Positions 18,913-26,720 of a stretch of DNA of 64,000 bases are shown here, one piece after another (within the stretch, counting starts at the first letter, position 1; each line of letters opens with the position of its first letter). The position numbers and the translations under genes are program-made. The stretch is taken from contig CAZIUI010000006.1 in the NCBI GenBank assembly GCA_964542585.1, positions 1 to 64,000 on the forward strand, in the 5' to 3' direction. The notes below the pieces were generated by a model. The model had not been told where the DNA came from, ran no database searches, and saw nothing but the letters and a program-made list of their open reading frames with translations. This stretch comes from CAYYUA01 sp964542585. GTDB lineage: Bacteria; Bacteroidota; Bacteroidia; CAILMK01; CAYYUA01.

Positions 18913-20484
18913 ATGAATTTAACCAGCATAATAATCCTAATTGGCGCTATCATAGTTGCTATTTTGGCAGGCTATTTTATTAGCCGTTACTTCATTAAGG
19001 GCGGCCTTCAAAAACAGGAAGAGGAAGCAAGAAAGAAAGCGGATGAAATTGTAGAAGAGGCTAAAGAAAAGGCTGAGGTCCTTAAAAAAGAAAAGCTCGT
19101 AGAGTCTAGGGAGCAATTTCAGCAAATGAAAGCTGAACATGAGAAAGAGGTTGAACGGAAAAACAAAAACCTCCAGCAACAGCAGCAAAAGGTTAAGGAT
19201 AAAGAAAAAGAGCTAAAAGACCGCGAGCAGCAACTCAAAAAACAGGAAGAACAGGTCAACAACCAAAAGCAAGAGCTTTCTAAAAAAGAAGAGGCTCTTC
19301 AGCAAAAGCAAGAGGAGCTTAATCAATTGCATCAGCAGAAGGTAGAAGCCCTTGAAAAAGCCTCTGGTTTGTCAGCCGGTGAGGCTGAAGAGCAGCTAGT
19401 TGAATCCATGCGTGAGGAGGCTCGCACAAAAGCCAAAAGCTACATCAAGGAGATCATGGATGAAGCTAAGGCCAGTGCTACAAAGGCTGCCCGAAAGCTC
19501 GTACTGGAAACCGTCCAGCGAGTAGCCACGGAGCAAACGATAGAAAATTGTGTTTCCGTTTTCAACATTGATAACGATGAAATGAAAGGCCGAATCATTG
19601 GCCGTGAAGGTAGAAATATAAGGGCTTTAGAATCGGCTACCGGTGTAGAGATTATCGTTGACGATACACCGGAATCCATCGTCCTTTCAGGTTTTGACCC
19701 TGTGAGGCGGGAAATTGCAAGGCTTTCGTTGCACAAACTAGTTTCTGACGGGCGGATCCATCCAGCAAGGATTGAAGAGGTGGTAGACAAAACCCGAAAA
19801 GAGATTGATGAGGAAATAAGAGAAATCGGGGAGAAAACCTGCATTGACATGGGTATCCATGGCTTGCACCCGGATATTATTAAGCTTGTCGGCCGCATGC
19901 GTTATCGCTCCTCTTATGGTCAGAATCTCCTCCAGCACTCTCGTGAGGTAGCTAAATTCTGCTCTATTATGGCCGCTGAACTTGGTCTGGATCCGAAAAA
20001 GGCTAAAAGAGCTGGCTTGCTTCATGATATGGGCAAAGTTTCCGAGGAGGATCACGAAACCCCACATGCCTTGTTAGGGGCTCGCATCGGCGAAAACTAC
20101 AACGAAGATCCGGAAGTAGTTAATGCCATCGGAGCCCATCATGACGAGTTGGAAATGACTTCTAACCTCTCTCCTATTATACAGGTTTGTGATGGAATTT
20201 CAGGTGCCAGACCCGGTGCTCGAAGGGAGGTGTTTGAATCGTACATTCAACGCCTCAAAGATCTTGAGGAAATCGCACTTTCTTTTGATGGTGTTCAGAA
20301 AAGCTACGCCATACAGGCTGGCCGAGAACTCAGAGTGATCGTGGAGAGTGAGAAAATTGATGATGGAAGGGCTGATAACCTCTCATTCGACATTTCCGAC
20401 AAAATTCAACAAACGCTAACTTATCCCGGTCAGGTTAAGGTTACGGTTATCCGCGAAAAACGCGCTGTTAACTACGCCAAATAA
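18913..20484 (+). CDS. rny: Ribonuclease Y
   Basis: The membrane-anchored endoribonuclease that starts mRNA decay. Residues about 4-26 form a transmembrane helix, followed by a long, very charged coiled coil to about 165. A KH domain contains GRIIGREGRNIRALE near 225-240. The HD phosphohydrolase domain has LLHDMGK near 368-374 and further His/Asp motifs (HETPHALLGA, GAHHDE). The length of 523 aa is standard. It has its own candidate promoter after zapA. Confidence 0.96.
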   Translation: MNLTSIIILIGAIIVAILAGYFISRYFIKGGLQKQEEEARKKADEIVEEAKEKAEVLKKEKLVESREQFQQMKAEHEKEVERKNKNLQQQQQKVKDKEKELKDREQQLKKQEEQVNNQKQELSKKEEALQQKQEELNQLHQQKVEALEKASGLSAGEAEEQLVESMREEARTKAKSYIKEIMDEAKASATKAARKLVLETVQRVATEQTIENCVSVFNIDNDEMKGRIIGREGRNIRALESATGVEIIVDDTPESIVLSGFDPVRREIARLSLHKLVSDGRIHPARIEEVVDKTRKEIDEEIREIGEKTCIDMGIHGLHPDIIKLVGRMRYRSSYGQNLLQHSREVAKFCSIMAAELGLDPKKAKRAGLLHDMGKVSEEDHETPHALLGARIGENYNEDPEVVNAIGAHHDELEMTSNLSPIIQVCDGISGARPGARREVFESYIQRLKDLEEIALSFDGVQKSYAIQAGRELRVIVESEKIDDGRADNLSFDISDKIQQTLTYPGQVKVTVIREKRAVNYAK

Positions 20485-20570
20485 GGGTTTGCCTAAAGCG
20501 TAATGAAAAAAAGTTGGGAATTACTAGTCACCGAAATCCCGGGAAAATTAGCTTTCTAACTCACTTGTTT

Positions 20571-21086
20571 TTATTTCACGCCTTGGGAATAGGGCTTTGA
20601 ATTAACAACCTGATAATTAGTATCAACCCTGAAGAGCTTTTGAAGAGAAGAATCACCTTTTTGGTAGGTATGGGGCTGCCAAAAGCCAACGATCCGGGGA
20701 TCATAGGATGATTTGAATTCATCCATCAGTTTCTTGCGCTTCTTGAGGTTTTGTTTCCGAAGGTTTAGCTCTTTCCGGAGGCTATCTTTCTTATCCTCGG
20801 AAATGGCAATATTGATCTTAGAGCGCAAGGCGTATATGCGGGCAGATAGCTTAAACGTATCTGCTAACCTTTGGTATTCGTTAGTTGCCTTAAATCCCTG
20901 GTGTATAGTATCAATTTCACCAAAACCCTTTGGGTTATAATCTGCGGTATCAGGCGTTTGTTTTTCAAGGTATTCTTTTACTGAATTTTTTAGGCGCTCC
21001 TCGTGGGTGGGCTGGCAGGAAGCCAAGAAACTACTCAGGAAAATCCCGGCTAAATAAAGCCCAAACGAATTTGACGACCTTGGCAT
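20571..21086 (-). CDS. Putative lipoprotein, 171 aa, unknown function
   Basis: A hydrophobic N-terminus ends in the lipobox LASC (Cys near residue 24), so the protein should be lipidated and membrane-anchored. The middle (about 75-125) is a highly charged helical segment, KKRKKLMDEF among it. I do not recognise the family. It lies 7 nt downstream of another small lipoprotein gene on the same strand, so the two are probably co-expressed. Confidence 0.7.
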   Translation of the reverse strand: MPRSSNSFGLYLAGIFLSSFLASCQPTHEERLKNSVKEYLEKQTPDTADYNPKGFGEIDTIHQGFKATNEYQRLADTFKLSARIYALRSKINIAISEDKKDSLRKELNLRKQNLKKRKKLMDEFKSSYDPRIVGFWQPHTYQKGDSSLQKLFRVDTNYQVVNSKPYSQGVK

Positions 21087-21093
21087 TAATGAA

Positions 21094-21420
21094 TTATTTA
21101 TCAGCTTTTTTAGCGCTATCTACTCCGTATTGGTAAGCTTTTTCATGGTGATAATAGTTAACGCTTTCCGTATCGTACTTGTCCTTTAAATAGTCTTTTA
21201 TTGCTCTTACTTCCCTTCCCGGAAGGTCCTTGCTGCTAACCACCATGACTTCATAATGCTTCGAATGAATAAGGTTGGAATTATTTTCAAACGTGTCAGC
21301 CCAGGCTCTTATACCCGGACGTTCGATAAGTTTTTTAACAGCTTCTTCATTGTATGAAGACCGACAGCCGACTGCTACCAAAACTATTAAAATAAAACTC
21401 AGAAATGTGAGGCGCTTCAT
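21094..21420 (-). CDS. Putative small lipoprotein, 108 aa, unknown function
   Basis: The signal peptide runs from MKRLTFLSFIL to the lipobox VAVGC. An upstream GTG at 21432 would add four residues, but the ATG at 21420 begins directly with a basic n-region, so I chose it. The mature part is polar with a pattern of short helices and strands (HYEVMVVSSKDLPG). I do not recognise a domain. It heads a two-lipoprotein operon with a TAACTTTG element 38-45 nt upstream. Confidence 0.7.
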   Translation of the reverse strand: MKRLTFLSFILIVLVAVGCRSSYNEEAVKKLIERPGIRAWADTFENNSNLIHSKHYEVMVVSSKDLPGREVRAIKDYLKDKYDTESVNYYHHEKAYQYGVDSAKKADK

Positions 21421-21457
21421 TGATTTTGTCACTTTTATTTTTAGCGATCAATAAATG

Positions 21458-21465
21458 CAAAGTTA
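21458..21465 (-). promoter_or_regulatory. Candidate -7 element for the lipoprotein pair
   Basis: The minus strand reads TAACTTTG, a full TAnnTTTG match, 37 nt ahead of the ATG at 21420. Confidence 0.5.
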
Positions 21466-21704
21466 AGGATTTATCCCTACATACTCTCTGATAGGTTTGT
21501 TTAGAGCTTAAAACAAATCCTGAATATCAACTTTTAGATTCCCTTTTAGAAAATTGCCGTTAAAGCAAGGTTTCAAAACGTGAGTTGTTAAACTTTAGAA
21601 CCCGTGTAAATTTTCATGTAAGGTATTCATGGGACTATTGTAAACAACCTGACGATAAATTGGGTTGTCGTAGGGAAAATGTATGGAGATTTTGGCATTA
21701 ATAT

Positions 21705-21725
21705 TGTTCATTGAAAATATGAACA
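21705..21725. promoter_or_regulatory. Candidate ArsR operator 1 (inverted repeat before the regulator gene)
   Basis: TGTTCAT, 7 nt, ATGAACA is a perfect 7-bp inverted repeat ending 22 nt before the regulator's ATG. The half-site TTGTTCATT recurs before the permease gene. The position suits autoregulation. Confidence 0.6.
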
Positions 21726-21747
21726 TAATTTCACAAAAGATTCTGGA

Positions 21748-22062
21748 ATGGTAGAAGAAAGCAAAAGTGGTGAAGAGCGAACGGTAGAACGAATTAACCA
21801 AATAGCCTACATTCTAAAGGGTATTGGTCACTCAGTCCGCCTTCAGATAATTCAACTACTGGAAAGTGGCGTTTCCTTGTCAGTAGGTGAAATTCAATCA
21901 AAACTGGAAATTGAGCAAACAGTGCTAAGCCATCATTTGAGCAAAATGCGGGATATGGGACTTTTAATTGCAGATAGAGATGGCAAAAAGATTTACTACA
22001 AGTTAAAAGATGAGCAGATAAGCCAAATTATAAGTTGCATGAAAAAATGTGACATCTTTTAG
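21748..22062 (+). CDS. ArsR-family winged-helix repressor of the sulfur cassette
   Basis: A 104-aa helix-turn-helix protein: IAYILKGIGHSVRLQIIQLL is the usual first helices, TVLSHHLSKMRDMGLL the recognition helix, and DGKKIYYKLKD the wing. It has only two cysteines, C97 and C101, in the last eight residues (CMKKC). The sulfide-sensing ArsR proteins SqrR and BigR use two more widely spaced cysteines that form a tetrasulfide bridge. A C-terminal C-x3-C pair is a different arrangement and could sense persulfide or a metal ion. Context (persulfide dioxygenase, rhodaneses, thiosulfate-type transporters) favours sulfane-sulfur sensing. The family call is secure; the ligand is inferred. Confidence 0.85.
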   Translation: MVEESKSGEERTVERINQIAYILKGIGHSVRLQIIQLLESGVSLSVGEIQSKLEIEQTVLSHHLSKMRDMGLLIADRDGKKIYYKLKDEQISQIISCMKKCDIF

Positions 22063-22112
22063 TTAAGGGGAGTGCCATAAGTTAAAAAAAATTTGGCACA
22101 TCATTTGAAAAT

Positions 22113-22128
22113 TTGTTCATTTGTACAA
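22113..22128. promoter_or_regulatory. Candidate ArsR operator 2 (before the sulfur permease gene)
   Basis: TTGTTCATTTGTACAA is palindromic at 12 of 16 positions and shares TTGTTCATT with operator 1. It lies 55 nt before the permease ATG in the 120-nt gap after the regulator gene, so the structural genes may have their own repressible promoter. Confidence 0.55.
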
Positions 22129-22182
22129 GTGACTGAAATTGCCACTTGCTATTAAGTTGTAATTCCTCTAAACATTCGGCAC

Positions 22183-22998
22183 ATGGAAGTGATAACAATT
22201 ATTGGTTATGCGGGAGCCTTACTTATTGGTATTTCGCTAGGACTAATTGGCGGAGGAGGCTCCATTCTTACAGTACCCATTTTGGTTTATTTACTAGGTA
22301 TTGATCCAGTGGAGGCTACAGGTATTTCACTTCTTGTAGTAGGTATCACTAGCTTGGTTGGCTCTTACAGCTATTTTAAGAAATCCCTACTTGATTATCG
22401 AACAGGTGCTGTTTTTGCGTTTCCGGCACTTATCGCTGTTTACGCTACCAGAAAATTCATCATTCCTTTTATTCCGGATACCATTATCCAGACTAATGCC
22501 TTTACAATGGATAAAGGCATGTTACTCATGTTTGTATTCGCAGCCCTTATGGTAGGAACCTCTTATTCCATGATCCGCCAAAAACAAGCTAAAGAATTAA
22601 GTATAGAGGAAGCGAAAAGCAGTTTTAATATTCCGATGATCCTTTTAGAAGGTGCCGTAGTAGGGATTCTTACGGGGTTAGTTGGCGCAGGAGGCGGATT
22701 CCTTATCATTCCAGCGCTTGTACTCATTGGCAGGTTACCTATGAAATTAGCCGTTGGCACATCCCTATTAATAATTGCTATCAAATCCCTAGTAGGATTC
22801 CTGGGAGATTTGGGTAATGATTACGACCTCAATTGGGGTATGATCATCCCCTTTTTGGCAATTGCCATTGGTGGTATTTTTGGTGGAAGTTTTTTAAGCA
22901 ACTATATCTCAGGCAATAAGTTAAAGCCGGCTTTTGGCTGGTTTGTTTTGATAATGGCCTTTTACATCATTTACAGAGAGGTGATTAAAGGCGCTTAA
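22183..22998 (+). CDS. TauE/SafE-family permease (sulfite/organosulfonate type)
   Basis: A 271-aa inner-membrane protein with about eight hydrophobic segments and the two internal repeats of this family, each with a glycine-rich start: LIGGGGSILTVP near residue 22 and LVGAGGGFLIIP near 165. The family moves anionic sulfur compounds such as sulfite or sulfoacetate across the membrane. Here it sits between the ArsR regulator and the persulfide dioxygenase, which suggests export of sulfite formed by that enzyme. The next gene starts 32 nt later. Confidence 0.85.
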   Translation: MEVITIIGYAGALLIGISLGLIGGGGSILTVPILVYLLGIDPVEATGISLLVVGITSLVGSYSYFKKSLLDYRTGAVFAFPALIAVYATRKFIIPFIPDTIIQTNAFTMDKGMLLMFVFAALMVGTSYSMIRQKQAKELSIEEAKSSFNIPMILLEGAVVGILTGLVGAGGGFLIIPALVLIGRLPMKLAVGTSLLIIAIKSLVGFLGDLGNDYDLNWGMIIPFLAIAIGGIFGGSFLSNYISGNKLKPAFGWFVLIMAFYIIYREVIKGA

Positions 22999-23030
22999 TG
23001 GAATTTTGTAAAACTTAAATAGTTACAATT

Positions 23031-24377
23031 ATGCATGTAAAACAATTTTTTGACGATGGTCTTGCACACGGCTCCTATGCCATAGTAAGTGAAGGTGAAG
23101 TAGCATTGGTTGATCCCGGACGTGACCCCAAACCCTATGAGGATTATGCCAAGGAACACAAAGCCAACATTACGGCGGTTTTTGAAACCCATCCCCATGC
23201 TGACTTCGCTAGCAGCCATATGGAGTTTTACCATAAGCATGGTGCCACAATTTATGTGAATCCGAAGATGCAGGTAGAATATCCGCACAAGCCACTGAAT
23301 GACAGAACACAGGTGCAGATTGGGAATGTTAGTATAGAGGCCTTGTTCACGCCAGGCCATTCACCTGACCACAATACCTATTTATTGAGGGATGAGAATG
23401 GTCAATCCCATGCCGTATTTACTGGAGACTCCCTTTTCGTTGGGGATATCGGTCGCCCTGATTTAAGAGAAGGTGCCGGGAAAATACAGGCACAGCGAGA
23501 GCAATTGGCTAATCAGATGTATGAAACCATGAGAACAGTCTTCCGCAGGTTACCGGATGAAGTGATGGTGTACCCGGCCCATGGAAAAGGTTCTTTGTGT
23601 GGAAAGAACATGAGTAGTGAGACTTACAGTACGATTGGCAAGGAGAAAGAGAGAAACTGGGCCTTACAGGTAGATGACAAGGATACTTTTGTTAACTCCC
23701 TTTTAGAGGGTCAACCCTACGTTCCTCAATATTTTCCTTTTGATGTTGCTATCAATGCAGAAGGGGTCAAATCCCTTGAAGAAAGTTTGAAGCAGGTCCC
23801 ACAGCTAACTGAAGGTGACAAGCTAGATGATGCCTCCTTAATTGTTGACGCCCGATCTTCTGCTATTTTTAAGCAAGGTCACTATGCCAAAGCATTGAAT
23901 ATTCCGGATGGCGGTAAGTTCGAAACGTGGCTTGGATCATTAGTTAGCCCTGAAGAGCATTTTTACCTATTGGCTCAGAATGAAGATCAGCTGGATGCGG
24001 TCCTCTATAAAGCAGCAAAAATAGGATACGAAAAACTGATCAAAGGTACCATGGTCGTCTCTGAAAACCTGCCTGTTCAATCAGATGAAGCTAATCCTAG
24101 TGACATTTTTGAGAATCCCGATCATTATACCATCATTGATGTGAGGGATACCAATGAAATTGATCAAGGCAAAATATTTAGTAATGCCATCAATATTCCT
24201 TTAAATGAGCTTCGTGACAAAGCTAATGAGGTAAAAAGCGACAAGCCCATAGCTGTTCATTGTGCCGGCGGATACCGGTCGGGTATCGGCGCTAGTATTC
24301 TTGAGAGCCAGCTGCCCAACGCGGAAATTCACGACATCAGTGAACGGATTAAAGAAATTCAAGAGGCAGTCCAATAA
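23031..24377 (+). CDS. Persulfide dioxygenase (ETHE1/Blh-type MBL fold) fused to two rhodanese domains
   Basis: Residues 1-235 are a metallo-beta-lactamase fold of the ETHE1/Blh type. Expected iron ligands are H54 (in ETHPHADF), H110 (TPGHSPDH) and D133 (FTGDSLF). Phe59 replaces the second His of the glyoxalase II motif, as is usual for these mononuclear-iron enzymes. The enzyme oxidises glutathione-type or other persulfides to sulfite. Residues about 255-345 form a rhodanese-like domain with DARSS but no active Cys. Residues 350-448 form a second rhodanese with HCAGGYRS (C411). The fusion would pass sulfane sulfur between active sites. It is the central gene of the sulfur cassette. Confidence 0.9.
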   Translation: MHVKQFFDDGLAHGSYAIVSEGEVALVDPGRDPKPYEDYAKEHKANITAVFETHPHADFASSHMEFYHKHGATIYVNPKMQVEYPHKPLNDRTQVQIGNVSIEALFTPGHSPDHNTYLLRDENGQSHAVFTGDSLFVGDIGRPDLREGAGKIQAQREQLANQMYETMRTVFRRLPDEVMVYPAHGKGSLCGKNMSSETYSTIGKEKERNWALQVDDKDTFVNSLLEGQPYVPQYFPFDVAINAEGVKSLEESLKQVPQLTEGDKLDDASLIVDARSSAIFKQGHYAKALNIPDGGKFETWLGSLVSPEEHFYLLAQNEDQLDAVLYKAAKIGYEKLIKGTMVVSENLPVQSDEANPSDIFENPDHYTIIDVRDTNEIDQGKIFSNAINIPLNELRDKANEVKSDKPIAVHCAGGYRSGIGASILESQLPNAEIHDISERIKEIQEAVQ

Positions 24378-24386
24378 TTAGAATTG

Positions 24387-24417
24387 ATCTCCCGGGCATT
24401 GCTTTTGCGCGGGAGAT
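24387..24417 (+). other. Intercistronic hairpin between the dioxygenase and rhodanese genes
   Basis: ATCTCCCG (24387-24394) pairs with CGGGAGAT (24410-24417) around a 15-nt loop that can pair further (GGCA/TTGC). No T run follows, so it is more likely an mRNA stability element or partial attenuator than a full terminator. Confidence 0.6.
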
Positions 24418-24444
24418 TATTAACATCCCAAAAGAGCTAGTACC

Positions 24445-24753
24445 ATGTTTGAAAATATTCCTTCCAATAAGTTCCAAGAGAAAATTGAGCAGCATAAGGA
24501 TCCCATAATCCTTGATGTAAGAACTCCGGAAGAATATCAGGATGGCCATATCCCGGGTGCTGTCAATATCAATATACAAGACTCGAATTTCATCGACCAG
24601 ATAGAGTCACAAGGGGATAAAGAAGCTTACCTGATCTATTGCAGAAGTGGAAGCCGAAGTGCCAAAGCTTGCCAAATCATGGCTAGCCATGGGCACGAAA
24701 ACCTTTACAATCTGGCCGGTGGTATTTTAGAGTGGACGGGGGAAATAGAATAG
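24445..24753 (+). CDS. Single-domain rhodanese (sulfurtransferase)
   Basis: The 102-aa protein is one complete rhodanese domain: LDVRTPEEYQDGHIPGAVNI at residues about 22-42 and the active loop YCRSGSRS with catalytic C66. There is no signal peptide, so it is cytosolic. Rhodaneses move sulfane sulfur between thiosulfate, persulfides and acceptors. In this cassette it could load or unload the neighbouring dioxygenase or deliver thiosulfate sulfur imported by the YeeE-type transporter. Confidence 0.9.
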   Translation: MFENIPSNKFQEKIEQHKDPIILDVRTPEEYQDGHIPGAVNINIQDSNFIDQIESQGDKEAYLIYCRSGSRSAKACQIMASHGHENLYNLAGGILEWTGEIE

Positions 24754-24864
24754 CATCCAACCCTTAACCGCTTAAATACCCTTTTAAGTGAGCCTACTTC
24801 CTTTCAAAAGCCATTTAACTGGCTTGTCAACATCGCAGTGTCTTAGACCAAAAAACAAAAAGTA

Positions 24865-25425
24865 ATGATAGAATGGATTAGCCAACCTTGGCCTTGGTAT
24901 GTAGGAGGACCCATGATTGCGTTAACCGTAATCCTCATGTTAATATTCGGGAATAAGCCTTTTGGCATATCCAATACACTTCGCACCGCATGTGCGGCAG
25001 GTGGTGCCGGCAACCATTGTGGTTTCTTTGCATTTGATTGGAAAGAGGATCTGTGGAATATAATATTCGTAGTTGGTATTGCCCTGGGTGGTATTATTGC
25101 CAGTACTTTCCTTGATGGCGCTGGCCGCGTTGGTATCTCCCAAAGTACTATTAGCGATCTCGAGGCCTTAGGAATCAATAATTTCGATACTTTCATACCG
25201 GTAGACTTGTTTAGCTGGGAATCCCTATCAAGCATACAAGGATTAATAATTATGGTTCTTGGAGGCTTTTTGGTAGGGTTTGGTGCTCGATATGCTGGTG
25301 GCTGTACCTCGGGCCACGCCATAATGGGGTTAGCAAACCTTCAGCCTGCTTCATTTTTAGCAGTGATCGGCTTTTTTATAGGTGGCCTATTTGTTACACA
25401 CCTGATATTTCCAGTAATATTTTAA
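24865..25425 (+). CDS. YeeE/YedE (DUF395) transporter, first half
   Basis: A 186-aa membrane protein with about five hydrophobic segments. It carries the family's cysteine motif GGCTSGHAIMG (C147) and an earlier pair of cysteines in CAAGGAGNHC near residues 46-55. Full-length YeeE/TsuA proteins of about 350 aa import thiosulfate through conserved cysteines. Here the protein is split in two, and this is the N-terminal half. The second half begins 13 nt later, so the two products presumably form one pore. Confidence 0.85.
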   Translation: MIEWISQPWPWYVGGPMIALTVILMLIFGNKPFGISNTLRTACAAGGAGNHCGFFAFDWKEDLWNIIFVVGIALGGIIASTFLDGAGRVGISQSTISDLEALGINNFDTFIPVDLFSWESLSSIQGLIIMVLGGFLVGFGARYAGGCTSGHAIMGLANLQPASFLAVIGFFIGGLFVTHLIFPVIF

Positions 25426-25438
25426 AACAAGGATAATC

Positions 25439-25852
25439 ATGGGTTATATACGCTTTCTCGCACTTGGCATATTCTTCGGAATAATCTTAATAAAGACGCA
25501 GGTAGCTTCTTGGTTTCGCATCCAGGAAATGTTTCGCTTTCAGAGTTTCCATATGTTCGGTGTAATATTCAGCGCTGTTGCTATTTTAATTCTCGTTATT
25601 CTCCTTTTTAAACGATTTAATGTTAAATCATTCAATGGAGCGCCCCTTCCTTTAACGCCCAAGAAGTGGAGCATACCAAGATACCTGGTCGGAGGGATCA
25701 TATTTGGCTTTGGCTGGGCCTTAACTGGTGCTTGCCCAGGTCCCCTTTATTCGCTTATAGGCAGTGGTTTCCTTATCATCCTAGTGCCATTAGCCAGCGC
25801 CCTATTGGGCACTTACGTTTATGGTTTGATAAGAGAGAAATTACCCCACTAA
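25439..25852 (+). CDS. YeeE/YedE (DUF395) transporter, second half
   Basis: A 137-aa membrane protein with about four hydrophobic segments and the second family cysteine motif ALTGACPGPLYS (C99), preceded by VGGIIFGFGW. Paired with the first half it rebuilds the two-repeat YeeE fold for thiosulfate-type substrates. It is the last gene of the cassette and converges on the lipoprotein gene on the other strand, 24 nt away. Confidence 0.85.
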   Translation: MGYIRFLALGIFFGIILIKTQVASWFRIQEMFRFQSFHMFGVIFSAVAILILVILLFKRFNVKSFNGAPLPLTPKKWSIPRYLVGGIIFGFGWALTGACPGPLYSLIGSGFLIILVPLASALLGTYVYGLIREKLPH

Positions 25853-25876
25853 CTGGTTGCTAGGCTCCTCAGCCTT

Positions 25877-26716
25877 CTAGGGTTCTGGGCCTTTTCTGAT
25901 GATTTCAGTCTTGCCGCGCAGTATAGTATTTTTAGAAGTCAAACCAGAAAAATCCCCACCAGGGCTATCCAAGCTCGTTTTAAAGGTGTAGGATAAACTA
26001 TCCATCGTCATGGAGTCTACCATAACGTTACGCTTTGAAAACCTGTAAAGCGTATCATTCATGCGTTTTAAGCTGTCGCGGAAGATAGTGTCAACTCCCG
26101 GAGCACCGGGAAGGGTTATACCTAATTTTCTCTTGTAGGCTACGCTTAATTGGGTGCCGGTGGGAATTTCAACATTGGTATTTTGAAGCCTTAGTTGCCA
26201 TTCATAATTAAGCTCAGGCGTATCCGCAGTTACCGTTACGGTTTGGGTTTTAACCGTATTGCCATTCCCATTTTGAAATTTAAAACGGTATTGGCCAGGT
26301 TTTCCGAAGCTAAAGCGCCTTTTTTCTAGAATAAAAGTCTCCCGAGGATTACAATCAAACTGTTTATCCTGGAATTCTTTTTTCACGTAGGTTAGCCCTA
26401 TTTCCTTTTGATCTTTTTGAATGCTTAAAGAGTCAAACACCTGGCACCCATTAGCAAGGAATACGCTTGCTTTAAGTTCAAATGTATCATTAAGGAGCAC
26501 AGTATCCGGCATTATAGTAAGGTGTGGTATGTAAACCGATGTTTGGAAATCGACCGCAGGTTCATTTACGCTTTTATCACATCCAGCACTCAATAAGATA
26601 AAGCTACCTGCTACAAAGGAAAGTAAATGGGAATGCGAAAAAATTGAGAGTTGAAGTTTTTGATAAAACTTCCAAATAAAATAGGTCTTATAAGAGCTCA
26701 TTTTAGGCTTAGGCAT
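25877..26716 (-). CDS. Putative lipoprotein, 279 aa, beta-rich, unknown function
   Basis: A long n-region leads to a hydrophobic stretch and the lipobox LSAGC (Cys near residue 46 from this start). Upstream TTG at 26752 would overlap the neighbouring gene, so ATG at 26716 is preferred; ATG at 26701 is also possible. The mature part looks like immunoglobulin-like beta domains (FSFGKPGQYRFKFQNGNG is PKD/Ig-like). No enzyme motif is visible. It follows the SecB-like gene by 4 nt and may be co-transcribed. Confidence 0.6.
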   Translation of the reverse strand: MPKPKMSSYKTYFIWKFYQKLQLSIFSHSHLLSFVAGSFILLSAGCDKSVNEPAVDFQTSVYIPHLTIMPDTVLLNDTFELKASVFLANGCQVFDSLSIQKDQKEIGLTYVKKEFQDKQFDCNPRETFILEKRRFSFGKPGQYRFKFQNGNGNTVKTQTVTVTADTPELNYEWQLRLQNTNVEIPTGTQLSVAYKRKLGITLPGAPGVDTIFRDSLKRMNDTLYRFSKRNVMVDSMTMDSLSYTFKTSLDSPGGDFSGLTSKNTILRGKTEIIRKGPEP

Positions 26717-26720
26717 GTGT

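Larger units (their letters stand above)
21433..21747. other. Divergent intergenic region, 315 nt
   Basis: It separates the lipoprotein pair from the arsR-type gene. It holds the lipoprotein promoter element (21458-21465), an imperfect inverted repeat around 21493-21521 (AGGTTTGTTT against AAAACAAATCCT) of unknown meaning, and the proposed ArsR operator at 21705-21725. No RNA gene or convincing ORF was seen. Confidence 0.6.

Noticed and set aside
19440..19898. 152-aa minus-strand ORF inside rny
   Set aside because: It lies wholly within the well-supported rny gene; its serine-rich composition is that of an antisense shadow.
21595..21801. 68-aa minus-strand ORF in the gap before the ArsR gene
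   Set aside because: It overlaps the ArsR start and operator, and has Phe/Tyr/Asn-rich AT-driven composition without motif.
23187..23219. Loss of a metal-ligand His (Phe59) in the MBL motif
   Set aside because: Persulfide dioxygenases use a single iron, and this position is often Phe in the rhodanese-linked group, so it is not a defect.
22995..23360. 121-aa minus-strand ORF
   Set aside because: Antisense to the start of the persulfide dioxygenase gene, which has clear metal ligands in the other frame.
24843..25322. 159-aa minus-strand ORF
   Set aside because: Antisense to the first YeeE half, proline-rich, no family features.
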